In this document: positions 8,495-17,664 of the stretch, piece by piece
Layout: each line of letters begins with the position of its first letter
Numbering within the stretch: position 1 is the first letter of the stretch
Assembly: GCF_002277815.1 (NCBI RefSeq)
Contig: NZ_NKJI01000016.1
Coordinates: forward strand, 1-64,000
Direction of reading: 5' to 3'
Length of the DNA: 64,000 nt
DNA from: Pseudomonas sp. ERMR1:02
GTDB taxonomy: Bacteria; Pseudomonadota; Gammaproteobacteria; Pseudomonadales; Pseudomonadaceae
The notes under the pieces: model-generated
What the model was told of the DNA's origin: nothing
The model's database searches: none
Seen by the model: only the letters and a program-made list of their open reading frames with translations
Program-made: the position numbers and the translations under genes

Positions 8495-9698
8495 TTTCTG
8501 GCTCGCTGCAGGTCTGCTGCTTCTGGTGGCGCTGAGTTTTCTGCTGATCCCTGTTCTGCGCAGTCGTCGCGCCCAGCTCGAAGAGGATCGTACTGCCCTG
8601 AACGTGGCGCTGTATCAGGATCGCGTGGCTGAGTTGCAGACTCAGCAGGAAGAAGGCGTTCTCGATGCTGCGCAAATGAACGCCGGTCGCGCTGAAGCCG
8701 CCCGTGAATTGCTCGCTGATACCGAAGGCGTTGCCGCGCCACGGGTGTCGCGGCTGGGCAAACCGGCACCGCTGCTGGCGGCGATCCTGGTGCCAGTGCT
8801 GGGCCTTGGCTTGTACCTGCATTTCGGTGCCAGCGACAAAGTCGAGCTGACCCGGGAATTCTCCCAGGCGCCGCAGTCGATGGACGAGATGACCCGGCGT
8901 CTGGAGCGCGCGGTCGCGGCGCAGCCGGAATCCGCCGAGGCCCTGTACTTCCTCGGTCGCACCTACATGACTCAGGATCGTCCTGCTGATGCAGCAAAAA
9001 TCTTCGAACGCACCGTCAACCTGGCCGGGCGTCAGCCTGAACTGCTGGGGCAATGGGCGCAGGCCCAGTATTTTGCCGATGGCAAGAAGTGGTCGGACAA
9101 GATTCAGGCGCTGACTGATGAAGCGTTGAAAGCCGATCCGAATGAAGTCACTAGCCTTGGTTTGTTGGGCATCGCGGCGTTCGAAGCCCGGCAGTATCAA
9201 GAGGCGATTGATTACTGGAATCGCCTGCTCGAGCAACTGCCGCCAGAAGACAAGTCCCGTATCGCGTTGCAGGGCGGCATAACCCGCGCCACCGAGAAGC
9301 TGGTGGCCAGCGGAGGCAAGGTGGCTGCGGCCCCGGTGGCCCCGGTGGCCAAGGCTGGCGCGTTGCTCAAGGTCCAGGTGGATCTGGCCGCCGACCTGAA
9401 AGCCAAGGTCCAACCGGGTGATAGCGTGTTCATTTTCGCCCGCGCCACCTCCGGTCCACCCGCACCGCTGGCCGCCAAACGCCTGACCGTGGCCGATCTG
9501 CCGGCAACCGTCGAACTGGGCGATGCCGACGCGATGATGCCGCAGTTGAAACTGTCGAACTTCCCTGAAGTCCAACTGGTTGCGCGTATTTCCCGTGCCG
9601 GCCAACCGACGGCAGGCGAGTGGGTCGGTCGCAGCCAGCCTTTGGCCAGCAGCACCACCGCGCCGCAAAAACTGACCATCGACAGCCCGGACAAATAA
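8487..9698 (+). CDS. ccmI: CcmI, TPR apocytochrome chaperone of the haem lyase
   Basis: CcmI (CycH) delivers apocytochrome c to CcmF/H. The 403-residue protein starts with a membrane segment (about 2-20), followed by a basic loop and coiled-coil-like stretch (about 25-75). A second membrane span (about 88-108) leads to a periplasmic region with TPR repeats (about 130-260) and a C-terminal beta-rich domain. ATG 8487 (MIDFWLAAGL) is chosen over upstream in-frame starts because it begins at the first membrane helix and gives the family length. It is the last core ccm gene; a lipoprotein gene follows after 13 bases. Confidence 0.93.
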   Translation: MIDFWLAAGLLLLVALSFLLIPVLRSRRAQLEEDRTALNVALYQDRVAELQTQQEEGVLDAAQMNAGRAEAARELLADTEGVAAPRVSRLGKPAPLLAAILVPVLGLGLYLHFGASDKVELTREFSQAPQSMDEMTRRLERAVAAQPESAEALYFLGRTYMTQDRPADAAKIFERTVNLAGRQPELLGQWAQAQYFADGKKWSDKIQALTDEALKADPNEVTSLGLLGIAAFEARQYQEAIDYWNRLLEQLPPEDKSRIALQGGITRATEKLVASGGKVAAAPVAPVAKAGALLKVQVDLAADLKAKVQPGDSVFIFARATSGPPAPLAAKRLTVADLPATVELGDADAMMPQLKLSNFPEVQLVARISRAGQPTAGEWVGRSQPLASSTTAPQKLTIDSPDK

Positions 9699-9711
9699 CA
9701 GGAACGCCTTC

Positions 9712-10119
9712 ATGACCGCCATCGCTCGTATTACCCTGCTCAGCTTTTTTGTTTTGGGGCTGAGTGCTTGTGCGGTCCAACGGCCCGAGCCGACGCATCT
9801 GCCGCCGATTCCGCCTTCGCAGCCCAAACCTACGCCGTCCACTTCACCCTCCCCGAGCAAGCCGGGTCTTCCGGCCAAGCCCGCCAAACCGCTGCCGCGC
9901 ACCTCCGCCAGCTTCGCGCCGCCACCGGGTGGCAACAGTCACTGGGACCCGAAATTGGGTGTCTATGTGCTCGACGATCAGCCCAACACCTTCTACCGCC
10001 AGCGTACCTATTACCGCTGGGACAACGGCTGGAGCCGCTCGATCAGTCCGAAAGGGCCGTGGGAAGAGACGGACATCCACGGTGTGCCGGGTGGTCTGGG
10101 ACGACAGTTCGGGCAGTAA
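9712..10119 (+). CDS. Hypothetical proline-rich lipoprotein at the end of the ccm operon
   Basis: This 135-residue protein begins with a lipoprotein signal peptide ending in LSAC (lipid Cys20). A proline/serine/lysine-rich linker (about 25-75) leads to a small domain with many Tyr/Trp (YYRWDNGWSRS). It follows ccmI by 13 bases and is closed by a strong terminator, so it is probably cotranscribed with ccm. No catalytic motif is visible and the function is unknown. Outer-membrane attachment is inferred from the absence of Asp after the Cys. Confidence 0.8.
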   Translation: MTAIARITLLSFFVLGLSACAVQRPEPTHLPPIPPSQPKPTPSTSPSPSKPGLPAKPAKPLPRTSASFAPPPGGNSHWDPKLGVYVLDDQPNTFYRQRTYYRWDNGWSRSISPKGPWEETDIHGVPGGLGRQFGQ

Positions 10120-10122
10120 CGC

Positions 10123-10151
10123 AAAAGGCGACCTTCGGGGTCGCCTTTTTT
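10123..10151 (+). terminator. Intrinsic terminator of the ccm operon
   Basis: Stem GGCGACC/GGTCGCC (127-133 with 139-145 of the 10,000 block) has a TTCGG loop and six T. It is preceded by AAAA, so it could also work leftward. The group II intron starts five bases after the T run. Confidence 0.92.
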
Positions 10152-10155
10152 ATGG

Positions 10156-12075
10156 GTGCGCCAGGCATGGCGCGTTGCGCGCAAGCGCAACCAGCTTGGC
10201 TGTGGTGGCCTCGCTGGTGACTTGGAGGTGAAAGTCCTCTACACACCCGGCAAGGGGAAGTGTTAGCCAGAGGCAAGGGTGTCGCGGGTGACCGCGAATC
10301 TGAAGGAAGCCCGAGGCAAAATGCTGGCCTGACGAACAGGAAGCGGATAGAGGCGGCGCAGCGGGGTAAGGCGGCCCAAACCGTCAAAGCCCAATACTTG
10401 CACGGAACGCTGCGACGTAGATCCGACAGGCATAAGCAGGAAGGTCGCGCGAATTACCCTGGGAGATCTGCACGTTTGCCACTGTGCTACCGCGCGTCGA
10501 GAGGCGACGGGATGAGCGTGCAGAAGTCAGCCGAAGCCGTAGTAAGTGACGAATAACCCCGTCGCCAAGGGCCGAACAGGTTATGCCGCCAGTAGGCGTC
10601 AAAGTCTCGTTGAATACCGAAATGCAGAAATTTCTCCCAGAGAAGACTGTTACCCCGAGTCCCGGACAGTATCCGAGGATAACGGCTGGCAGCGCAAAGG
10701 TATCGGCGGCGTCTGTGACGTGGACGAACGCGGAGTCGGACATGCTTATGGAACGGGTGCTTGCACCGGCTAATCTTAGGCGTGCGTATAAACGCGTGGT
10801 CAGCAACAAGGGCGCGCCGGGTGCCGATGGCATGACGGTCGACGACTTGGCGAACTACGTGAAACAGTATTGGCCGATCCTCAAGGCACGGTTGCTGGCC
10901 GGCGAGTATCACCCGCAAGGTGTGCGCGCCGTCGACATCCCCAAACCTAAAGGTGGAACACGGCAACTGGGTATTCCCAATGTCGTGGATCGCCTGATCC
11001 AGCAGGCACTGCTGCAACAGCTCACGCCGATTTTCGATCCTCTGTTCTCGGATTACAGCTACGGTTTTCGTCCGGGCAGAAGCGCTCATCAAGCCATTGA
11101 AACTGCTCGCGGTCATGTGGCGGCAGGGCATCGCTGGTGCGTGGAACTGGATCTTGAGAAGTTCTTTGATCGGGTTAATCACGACATCCTGATGGCTTAC
11201 GTGGCGCGTCAAATCGAAGATAAGCGCGTGCTCAAGTTGATCCGTCGTTACTTCGAAGCGGGAACGATGTCAGGCGGTATTGCCAGCCGACGGCAGGAGG
11301 GGACGCCGCAAGGCGGCCCGCTCTCGCCGTTGCTGTCGAACATCCTGCTCAACGAACTCGACCGCGAGCTGGAACGACGGGGCTATCGATTCGTACGCTA
11401 TGCCGACGATGCGAACATCTATGTGTGCAGTCGTCGTGCTGGTGAACGAGTGATGAGAAGTGTTGAGCGCTTCCTGAATCAGCGCCTGAAACTGACGCTG
11501 AACCGGGAAAAGAGCCGTGTGGCGCGGCCCTGGGTCTGTGATTACTTGGGCTATGGGATGAGCTGGCATCAACAGCCGAGGCTGAGAGTGGCGACGACGA
11601 GTCTGGGTCGCTTGCGCGGCCGACTCAGAGATCTGCTGCGCAGAGCACGAGGCCACAAGATGGCGAATATCATCGAGCGGATAAACCCCGTGCTACGCGG
11701 ATGGGCTGGCTACTTCAAGCTGAGCCAGAGCAAGCGGCCACTTGAGGAACTGGACGGCTGGGTGCGGCACAAGCTTCGTTGTGTCGTCTGGCGTCAATGG
11801 AAGCGGCCCTTTACAAGGGCGCGCAACTTGATACGTCTGGGACTCAATGAAGCGCGGGCGTGGAAATCGGCAGTCAATGGCCGAGGCCCATGGTGGAACT
11901 CGGGAGCGCCCCATATGAATCAGGCGCTACCGAAGAAGCTGTGGGATCGACTCGGGTTAGTCTCGGTACTGGATACGATAAACCGGCTTAGCCGCATAGC
12001 TTGAACCGCCGTATACGGAACCGTATGTACGGTGGTGTGAGAGGACGGCGGCTGTGAGGCCGCCTCCTACTCGAT
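10156..12075 (+). mobile_element. Group II intron, probably class C, inserted behind a terminator
   Basis: The element opens with GTGCG (10156-10160), the group II 5' consensus, and carries a maturase gene in the expected internal position. A domain V-like hairpin begins near 12003, with an ACCGCCGTA/TACGGTGGT stem and a CGC triad. A domain VI hairpin (GGCGGC/GCCGCC) follows, with a candidate branch-point A at 12069 six bases before the end TCGAT. The insertion site is immediately downstream of the T run of an intrinsic terminator, the target preference known for group IIC introns. The CGC triad and a maturase without an HNH domain agree. The exact 3' end is uncertain by one or two bases. It interrupts no protein gene. 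Confidence 0.88.
10583..12004 (+). CDS. ltrA: Group II intron reverse transcriptase/maturase
   Basis: This intron-encoded protein helps splicing and copies intron RNA into DNA at the target. The 473-residue frame contains RT blocks including the DLEKFFDRVNHD region (190-201), GTPQGGPLSPLLSNI (240-254) and the catalytic YADD (273-276). The maturase X region (RGWAGYFKLSQSK...) follows. No C-terminal HNH endonuclease motif is seen, as in class C-F introns. The start is uncertain: ATG 10583, ATG 10622 (MQKFLPEK) or ATG 10741 (MLMERVLAP) are all possible, and the RT homology begins only around residue 55. The gene looks intact, so the intron may still be mobile. Confidence 0.92.
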   Translation: MPPVGVKVSLNTEMQKFLPEKTVTPSPGQYPRITAGSAKVSAASVTWTNAESDMLMERVLAPANLRRAYKRVVSNKGAPGADGMTVDDLANYVKQYWPILKARLLAGEYHPQGVRAVDIPKPKGGTRQLGIPNVVDRLIQQALLQQLTPIFDPLFSDYSYGFRPGRSAHQAIETARGHVAAGHRWCVELDLEKFFDRVNHDILMAYVARQIEDKRVLKLIRRYFEAGTMSGGIASRRQEGTPQGGPLSPLLSNILLNELDRELERRGYRFVRYADDANIYVCSRRAGERVMRSVERFLNQRLKLTLNREKSRVARPWVCDYLGYGMSWHQQPRLRVATTSLGRLRGRLRDLLRRARGHKMANIIERINPVLRGWAGYFKLSQSKRPLEELDGWVRHKLRCVVWRQWKRPFTRARNLIRLGLNEARAWKSAVNGRGPWWNSGAPHMNQALPKKLWDRLGLVSVLDTINRLSRIA

Positions 12076-12146
12076 CTACTACGATTCGACTTGCCCGCGA
12101 AGGCGGCCTGACAGCCAACCTGATTTCGCGGATGTACTCGTTCCTC

Positions 12147-12243
12147 TGTAGGAGCGAAGCTTGCTCGCGAAAAACGTCAGGACAACACGGTCATTCAGAC
12201 AGGGCGCGTTATCGTTGACGTCCATCGCGAGCAGGCTCCCACA
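12147..12243. repeat. REPIN (paired REP palindromes)
   Basis: A left copy TGTAGGAGCGAAGCTTGCTCGCGA (12147-12170, one base longer than usual) and an inverted right copy ending CTCCCACA (12225-12243) enclose a spacer. It belongs to the family found about fifteen times in this window. A degenerate half copy (TTGCCCGCGAAGG) lies just upstream near 12092. Confidence 0.85.
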
Positions 12244-12268
12244 GTTGATCAGGGTTCATCCGAAAAAG

Positions 12269-13486
12269 TCAGGCTGACTTTCCGCCCGCCTGACGCGGCG
12301 CTCCATTCCAGTGGATCACGAACGCGAGAAGCCCAAGCACAACACCAAACACCACAATGCCGGACCAGCCAAAGCGCGTCATCAACCAACCACTGACCGC
12401 CGCGCCCACCGCACCGCCGAAGAAGGTCGCAGTCATATACAGACTGTTGATACGGCCCTGTGCTTTCGGATCCACGGCGAAGGCGCGAGTCTGGTTGGAC
12501 ACCAGTCCCGATTGCACGCCGATATCGAGCACAACCACGCCAAGCACTAGCAATGCAATCGAGGTCTGCGCACCCGCAAGCAGCAGGTAAGCCAGCGTGA
12601 CGATACCAATACTGGCGCCAATCACGCTGCGCGAGCCCAACCGGTCAGTGGCGCGGCCACCAAGTGACGCAGCCAGTGCACCGGCCGCTCCGATGATGCC
12701 GAAGCCACCCGCCCAGGCACTGCCCAACTGGTAGGGACCGTGGGCCAGCAATGCCGCCAGGTTGACCCAAAAGGCATTGAAGCAGGCCCACAACAGCGCC
12801 TGGACGATCATCGATTGGCGAATCGCCGAGTTGTCGCGCATCAGTGGCCACAGCGAAGCGAGCAGGCGCGGGTAGGACAGGTTGGTGCTGGGCACACCTT
12901 GCGGAAGCAGGGAGGCCGCAGCGATCCAGACCGGGATCATGAACGCCGCTTCCAGGCCATAGACCGCACGCCAACCCCAAGCTTCACCCACCACACCACT
13001 GATGGTGCGCCCGAGCAGAATGCCCACCATGATGCCGCTGACTACCGTGCCGACGTTTCGCCCACGTTCACTGGGCTTGGACATGACGGCGGCGAAGGGC
13101 ACCAGTTGCTGGGGCACGCAGCTCACGATGCCGAGTCCGAAGGACGCCGCGATCAATGTTCCGACGCCGGGCGAGATGGCTGCCGCAATAGCAAAGCAGA
13201 ACGCCATTGCGATCTGGCCGAGCACCAGTTTTCGCCGGTCAAAACGGTCACCCATTGGCAGCAGCAAAGCTAGCCCGGTGGCGAAACCGAGCAGAGCCGC
13301 GCCGGCCACTAAATCGACTGTCGTCAGGTCAAGTCCCAGATCCGACGCGATCAAAGGCAGGATCGGCTGGGTGCAGTAAATGTTAGTGATCACCGCGCCA
13401 GCGATGATCGCCATCATGATGATCTTGCCGCGAGACGCTACCGCCGGCGCAGACGTATTCTCTGAGGTTAAGGGCAGGGCGCTCAC
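12269..13486 (-). CDS. MFS exporter (drug/sugar efflux type)
   Basis: This 405-residue major facilitator protein has about twelve membrane segments. The N-terminal pattern NIYCTQPILPLIASDLGL and the loop 2-3 motif GDRFDRRKL mark it as a DHA1-like proton-coupled exporter. The LysR gene at 13627 is divergent across a 140-base gap holding a palindrome, so that regulator probably controls it. The second MFS gene at 27287 has the same opening pattern (NIYYAQPIIGLIAPDIGL), making the two paralogues. The substrate cannot be told from sequence. Confidence 0.88.
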   Translation of the reverse strand: MSALPLTSENTSAPAVASRGKIIMMAIIAGAVITNIYCTQPILPLIASDLGLDLTTVDLVAGAALLGFATGLALLLPMGDRFDRRKLVLGQIAMAFCFAIAAAISPGVGTLIAASFGLGIVSCVPQQLVPFAAVMSKPSERGRNVGTVVSGIMVGILLGRTISGVVGEAWGWRAVYGLEAAFMIPVWIAAASLLPQGVPSTNLSYPRLLASLWPLMRDNSAIRQSMIVQALLWACFNAFWVNLAALLAHGPYQLGSAWAGGFGIIGAAGALAASLGGRATDRLGSRSVIGASIGIVTLAYLLLAGAQTSIALLVLGVVVLDIGVQSGLVSNQTRAFAVDPKAQGRINSLYMTATFFGGAVGAAVSGWLMTRFGWSGIVVFGVVLGLLAFVIHWNGAPRQAGGKSA

Positions 13487-13575
13487 GGCACTCTCCTTTC
13501 AGGTTGGCTTCCGGCATTTGCAACGGGATGTCGCGCGCGGGATGAGTGTCCAACCTTACGCACTCGCATAAACAT

Positions 13576-13604
13576 GGATAATCCCCTAGGATCGGGAATC
13601 ATCC
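13576..13604. promoter_or_regulatory. Interrupted palindrome between MFS and LysR genes
   Basis: GGATAATCCC and GGGAATCATCC face each other across a CTAGGATC centre, ending 22 bases before the LysR start. This is the usual place for a LysR-type operator that controls both divergent genes. The assignment is from position and symmetry only. Confidence 0.45.
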
Positions 13605-13626
13605 TTCCATAATTTGATAGGGCGCC

Positions 13627-14523
13627 ATGAACCGTCTTGAATCCATGTCTGTGCTGATTGCAGTGGTCGATTCGGGCAGTCTTTCGGGCGCCGCACGCCG
13701 CCTCGGAATGCCGCTTGCCACTGTCAGCCGCAAGGTGGCGGAACTGGAATCACATTTAAAGACGCGCCTGCTTCATCGCACCACCCGGCAACTTTCGTTG
13801 ACCGAAGCCGGCGCCTCATACGTGGCGGCGTGCAGGCGCATTCTTGAAGACATCGGCGAGGCCGAGCGCGCGGCGACCGGCGAATACGCCTCGCCCAAAG
13901 GTGAACTGGTGGTCACCGCCCCGGTAGTTTTTGGGCGCTTGCACCTCGTGCCGGTGGTTGCCGAATTTCTCGCGCACTATCCCGAAATCGAGATCAACCT
14001 GATGCTCACCGATCGCGTCGTGCATTTGATGGAAGAGCACTGTGATGTCGCGGTGCGAATTGGCGAATTGCCCGACAGCTCGCTCATGGCTGCGAAAGTG
14101 GGAGCGGTGCGCCGGGTGGTCTGTGCCAGCCCGGATTACCTGGCAACCCATGGCGTGCCCGCCACGCCACGGGATTTGGCCGGGCATGCTTGTATTACCT
14201 TCGAGGTCCTGGCATCCGTGGGCGCCTGGGTGTTTGGCGCGGGCAAGTCAGAAGTGTCCGTGCCCGTTCATTCACGGCTTGCCGTCAACACGGCGGAAGC
14301 GGCGATCGACGCCGCGATGCTTGGGGTTGGCGTGATCCGGGTGCTGTCGTATCAGGTCGCCGACGCGCTGCGCAAAGATGCACTGCGGGTGGTACTCGAG
14401 CCCTTCGAGTCGGCGCCATTGCCCATCAGCCTGGTGCACAAGGGGCAAGCGCCGCTGCCGCTCAAATTGCGTGCGTTCCTGGATTTCGTGACGCCGCGTT
14501 TGCGCGCTCGTATGGCGCGTTGA
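13627..14523 (+). CDS. LysR-family transcriptional regulator
   Basis: The 298-residue protein has an N-terminal winged helix-turn-helix (about 1-60; SGSLSGAARRLGMPLATVSRKVAELE) and a LysR substrate-binding domain (about 88-290). It is most like the CrgA/DsdC-type subgroup that opens MNRLESM. It lies divergent from an MFS exporter gene, the common arrangement for a regulator of a linked efflux gene. The effector is unknown. Confidence 0.92.
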   Translation: MNRLESMSVLIAVVDSGSLSGAARRLGMPLATVSRKVAELESHLKTRLLHRTTRQLSLTEAGASYVAACRRILEDIGEAERAATGEYASPKGELVVTAPVVFGRLHLVPVVAEFLAHYPEIEINLMLTDRVVHLMEEHCDVAVRIGELPDSSLMAAKVGAVRRVVCASPDYLATHGVPATPRDLAGHACITFEVLASVGAWVFGAGKSEVSVPVHSRLAVNTAEAAIDAAMLGVGVIRVLSYQVADALRKDALRVVLEPFESAPLPISLVHKGQAPLPLKLRAFLDFVTPRLRARMAR

Positions 14524-14563
14524 AACATTTTTTTGCCTTCATCGTCCGTCAAACACATCCCTC

Positions 14564-14663
14564 TGTAGGAGCGAGCATGCTCGCGATGGACGTCAACGAT
14601 AACGCTGGGTGCCTGATACCCCCCGGTGTTCTCGGGTTCATCGCGAGCATGCTCGCTCCTACA
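14564..14663. repeat. REPIN (paired REP palindromes)
   Basis: Two perfect inverted copies of TGTAGGAGCGAGCATGCTCGCGA (14564-14586 and 14641-14663) enclose a 54-base spacer. The repeat lies between the LysR gene and phnC, about 145 bases before phnC. The remaining 145 bases must hold the phn promoter, but I could not find a convincing Pho box there. Confidence 0.88.
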
Positions 14664-14808
14664 GGGGCCACCCCAACCTTTCACAAAACCTTCATCAAAT
14701 AGCCCATCCAGCGACATGTGCAAGTCACAGGCCTGACACAGCCCGTGCATAAAGTCGGTTGAACTCAAATACGGCCACGGACAGCCGTTCAACCAGACAG
14801 AGAAGCCC

Positions 14809-15642
14809 ATGAACGCAGCTATCCATGTCGATCATCTGAACAAGACCTTTGCGCGTAAAACCGCATTGATCGACCTCGAACTGACCATCGCGGCCGGTGA
14901 GATGGTCGCGCTGATTGGCGCTTCCGGCTCCGGGAAATCCACTTTGCTGCGCCACCTCGCAGGCCTGGCCTGTTGCGATCGCAACAACGGCGGCAGCGTC
15001 AAGGTACTGGGGCAAGAAGTGCAGGCCAGTGGACGGCTCAATGGCAAGGTGCGGCGCTTGCGGGCCGACATCGGCTACATCTTTCAGCAGTTCAACCTGG
15101 TCAATCGCCTGAGCGTGCTCGACAACGTGCTGCTCGGTTGCCTGGGTCGCATGCCGCGCTGGCGTGGAAATTTGTGCCTGTTCAATGCCGAGGAAAAACA
15201 GTTCGCCCTGGAATCCCTGGACCGCGTCGGCCTGGCCGATCTGGCAGCGCAGCGCGCCTCGACCCTCTCCGGCGGGCAGCAACAGCGCGTGGCAATTGCC
15301 CGTGCCTTGACCCAGCGTGCCGAGGTGATTCTGGCGGATGAACCGATTGCCTCGCTCGACCCCGAGTCGGCACGCAAGGTCATGGAAATCCTCGCCGACA
15401 TCAACCGCCGCGACGGCAAGACCGTGGTCGTCACCCTGCATCAGGTCGATTACGCCACCCGTTATTGCCCGCGTGCCGTGGCGCTCAAAGACGGACGAAT
15501 CCATTTCGACGGCCGCGCCGCCGAGCTGAGCGGTCAGTTCCTCAACGATTTATACGGTGCCGACATTGACACCAGCCTGATGTGTTCCGACCACATTCGC
15601 CCCGTCGAAGCCGCGCCCCGGCTGGTATTGGCGCGCGCATAA
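14809..15642 (+). CDS. phnC: PhnC, phosphonate ABC transporter ATPase
   Basis: PhnC energises import of phosphonates through PhnE with binding protein PhnD. The 277-residue protein has Walker A GASGSGKS (37-44), Q-loop FQQFN near 92-96, signature LSGGQ (153-157) and Walker B VILADEP (173-179). It is the first gene of the phosphonate cluster; phnD follows after 43 bases. In this family expression is usually under PhoB in phosphate starvation, but no clear Pho box was seen upstream. Confidence 0.95.
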   Translation: MNAAIHVDHLNKTFARKTALIDLELTIAAGEMVALIGASGSGKSTLLRHLAGLACCDRNNGGSVKVLGQEVQASGRLNGKVRRLRADIGYIFQQFNLVNRLSVLDNVLLGCLGRMPRWRGNLCLFNAEEKQFALESLDRVGLADLAAQRASTLSGGQQQRVAIARALTQRAEVILADEPIASLDPESARKVMEILADINRRDGKTVVVTLHQVDYATRYCPRAVALKDGRIHFDGRAAELSGQFLNDLYGADIDTSLMCSDHIRPVEAAPRLVLARA

Positions 15643-15685
15643 ACAACCTTCGATTCCCAACCGTTCACCCTCAGGAAACCTTTCC

Positions 15686-16696
15686 ATGTTGAACCGTATC
15701 GGTCGCGTTTTTGTTGGTGCAGCCTTGCTCGCCAGCTGTGTGATGGGCACCGCCCAGGCTGAAGAAAAAGCCATCAATTTCGGCATCATGTCCACCGAGT
15801 CATCGCAGAACCTGAAGAGCATCTGGCAGCCATTTCTGGATGACATGCAGAAGAAAACCGGCCTGAAGATCAACGCCACGTTCGCCTCCGACTATGCCGG
15901 CCTGATCCAGGGCATGCGCTTCAACAAGGTCGACGTTGCCTGGCTGGGCAACAAGGCTGCTATTGAAGCGGTGGATCGCTCCAACGGCGAAATCTTCGCC
16001 CAGACCGCTGCCGCCAGCGGCGCCGCCGGCTACTGGAGCGTGTTGATCGTGCGCAAGGACAGCCCGATCAACTCCGTTGACGACATGCTGAAAAACGCCA
16101 AGAACCTGACCTTCGGCAACGGCGACCCGAACTCCACCTCGGGCTATCTGGTGCCGGGCTACTACGTGTTCGCCAAGAACAACGTCGATGCGGCCACCGC
16201 GTTCAAGCGCACCCTCAACTCCAGCCACGAAGTCAACGCGTTGAGCGTGGCCAAGGGTCAACTGGATGTGGCGACCTTCAACACCGAAAGCTGGGATCGC
16301 CTGGAAGTCACCCAGCCGGACAAGGCTGCGATGCTCAAAGTGATCTGGAAATCGCCACTGATCCCCGCCGACCCGCTGGTGTGGAGCAAGGCGCTGAGCG
16401 ATAGCGAGAAGCAGAAGATCCGCGATTTCATCTTCAGCTATGGCGACACCGACTCCGAGAAAGCCGTGCTCAAGGGCATGCAACTGGGCAAGTTCCTCAA
16501 ATCCAGCGACGACCAGTTGCTGCCGATTCGTCAGCTAGAGCTGTTCAAGCAGCGCACCACCATCAGTGCCGACACCAAGCTTGAGGCTGCCGACAAGGCC
16601 AAGAAACTCGCTGACATCGACGCCGACCTGGCCAAGCTGCAAGAGCGCATCACCTTGCTTGAGAAGAGCGAGAAGAAGACCGCCAACGCCGGCTGA
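15686..16696 (+). CDS. phnD: PhnD, periplasmic phosphonate-binding protein
   Basis: The 336-residue protein has a signal peptide (about 1-25, ending TAQA). A bilobal binding domain follows with the family start INFGIMSTESSQNLKSIW and the ligand-loop pattern FGNGDPNSTSGYLVPGYY. A Lys-rich helical tail closes it (about 300-336). It captures phosphonates for PhnC/PhnE. A REPIN of 100 bases separates it from phnE, so mRNA stability may differ across the junction. Confidence 0.95.
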   Translation: MLNRIGRVFVGAALLASCVMGTAQAEEKAINFGIMSTESSQNLKSIWQPFLDDMQKKTGLKINATFASDYAGLIQGMRFNKVDVAWLGNKAAIEAVDRSNGEIFAQTAAASGAAGYWSVLIVRKDSPINSVDDMLKNAKNLTFGNGDPNSTSGYLVPGYYVFAKNNVDAATAFKRTLNSSHEVNALSVAKGQLDVATFNTESWDRLEVTQPDKAAMLKVIWKSPLIPADPLVWSKALSDSEKQKIRDFIFSYGDTDSEKAVLKGMQLGKFLKSSDDQLLPIRQLELFKQRTTISADTKLEAADKAKKLADIDADLAKLQERITLLEKSEKKTANAG

Positions 16697-16706
16697 TCCG
16701 GCTCTT

Positions 16707-16806
16707 TGTAGGAGCGAGCTTGCTCGCGATGCACGCAAGGGCCCCGCGTTTCTCCTGGTTCCCCGCGTCATCGTTAACGACCATCGCGAGCAGGCTCGCT
16801 CCTACA
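16707..16806. repeat. REPIN inside the phn cluster
   Basis: Copies at 16707-16729 (TGTAGGAGCGAGCTTGCTCGCGA) and, inverted, 16784-16806 fill most of the 174-base gap between phnD and phnE. Hairpins of this kind can protect upstream mRNA from 3' exonucleases, which could leave phnC and phnD more abundant than phnE; that is inference. Confidence 0.88.
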
Positions 16807-16870
16807 GGTGTTTTGCGCCAGGCATTAGTTAGGTGCCACGTCTCTTTGAACGCTTTTTTAGAGAAACCTT

Positions 16871-17653
16871 ATGACCACTCTGCACGCTGAAGCTGTCGGC
16901 AAGCGTACCTGGCCGCAATACGCCGGTTGGGGCCTGTTCCTGGTCCTGCTGGCCTGGGCCTGGCACGGCGCCGAAATGAATCCGATGGCGCTGTACCGCG
17001 ACTCGGGAAACATGGCGACCTTTGCCGCGGATTTCTTCCCGCCGGACTTCCATGAGTGGCGCTCCTATCTCAAGGAAATGATCGTCACCATGCAAATCGC
17101 CCTCTGGGGTACGGTGCTGGCGATTGTCTGCTCGGTGCCGCTGGGCATTCTTTGCTCGGAAAACATCACGCCCTGGTGGATTCACCAACCGCTGCGCCGG
17201 GTGATGGATGCCTTCCGCTCGATCAACGAAATGGTCTTCGCCATGTTGTTCGTGGTGGCCGTCGGGCTGGGGCCGTTTGCCGGTGTATTGGCACTTTGGA
17301 TCAGCACTACGGGCGTTCTTTCCAAGCTGTTCGCCGAAGCCGTGGAAGCGATCGATCCAGGACCGGTCGAAGGCGTTCGCGCCACCGGAGCCAGTGCCTT
17401 GCAAGAAGTGATCTACGGCGTGATTCCGCAAGTGATGCCGCTGTGGGTTTCGTATGCGTTGTACCGCTTCGAGGCCAACGTGCGCTCGGCGACGGTGGTG
17501 GGAATGGTCGGTGCCGGCGGCATCGGGGTGATTCTCTGGGAGAACATCCGCGCCTTCCAGTTTGTTCAGACCTGCGCCGTGCTGCTGGTGATCATCGTCG
17601 TCGTCAGCCTGATCGACATCCTCTCGCAACGCCTGCGCAAGCAGTTCATCTGA
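16871..17653 (+). CDS. phnE: PhnE, phosphonate ABC transporter permease
   Basis: This 260-residue inner-membrane permease has about six membrane segments. It carries the EAA-type cytoplasmic loop (EAVEAIDPGPVEGVRATGASALQ, about 155-177) that docks PhnC. It is a single full-length permease, unlike clusters with two. It is followed after 11 bases by a terminator-like hairpin and then by phnF, marking the transport/catabolism boundary. Confidence 0.94.
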   Translation: MTTLHAEAVGKRTWPQYAGWGLFLVLLAWAWHGAEMNPMALYRDSGNMATFAADFFPPDFHEWRSYLKEMIVTMQIALWGTVLAIVCSVPLGILCSENITPWWIHQPLRRVMDAFRSINEMVFAMLFVVAVGLGPFAGVLALWISTTGVLSKLFAEAVEAIDPGPVEGVRATGASALQEVIYGVIPQVMPLWVSYALYRFEANVRSATVVGMVGAGGIGVILWENIRAFQFVQTCAVLLVIIVVVSLIDILSQRLRKQFI

Positions 17654-17664
17654 TCTTCGGAGGG

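Noticed and set aside
14664..14808. Pho box upstream of phnC
   Set aside because: Only weak partial matches to CTGTCAT repeats were seen; none good enough to call.
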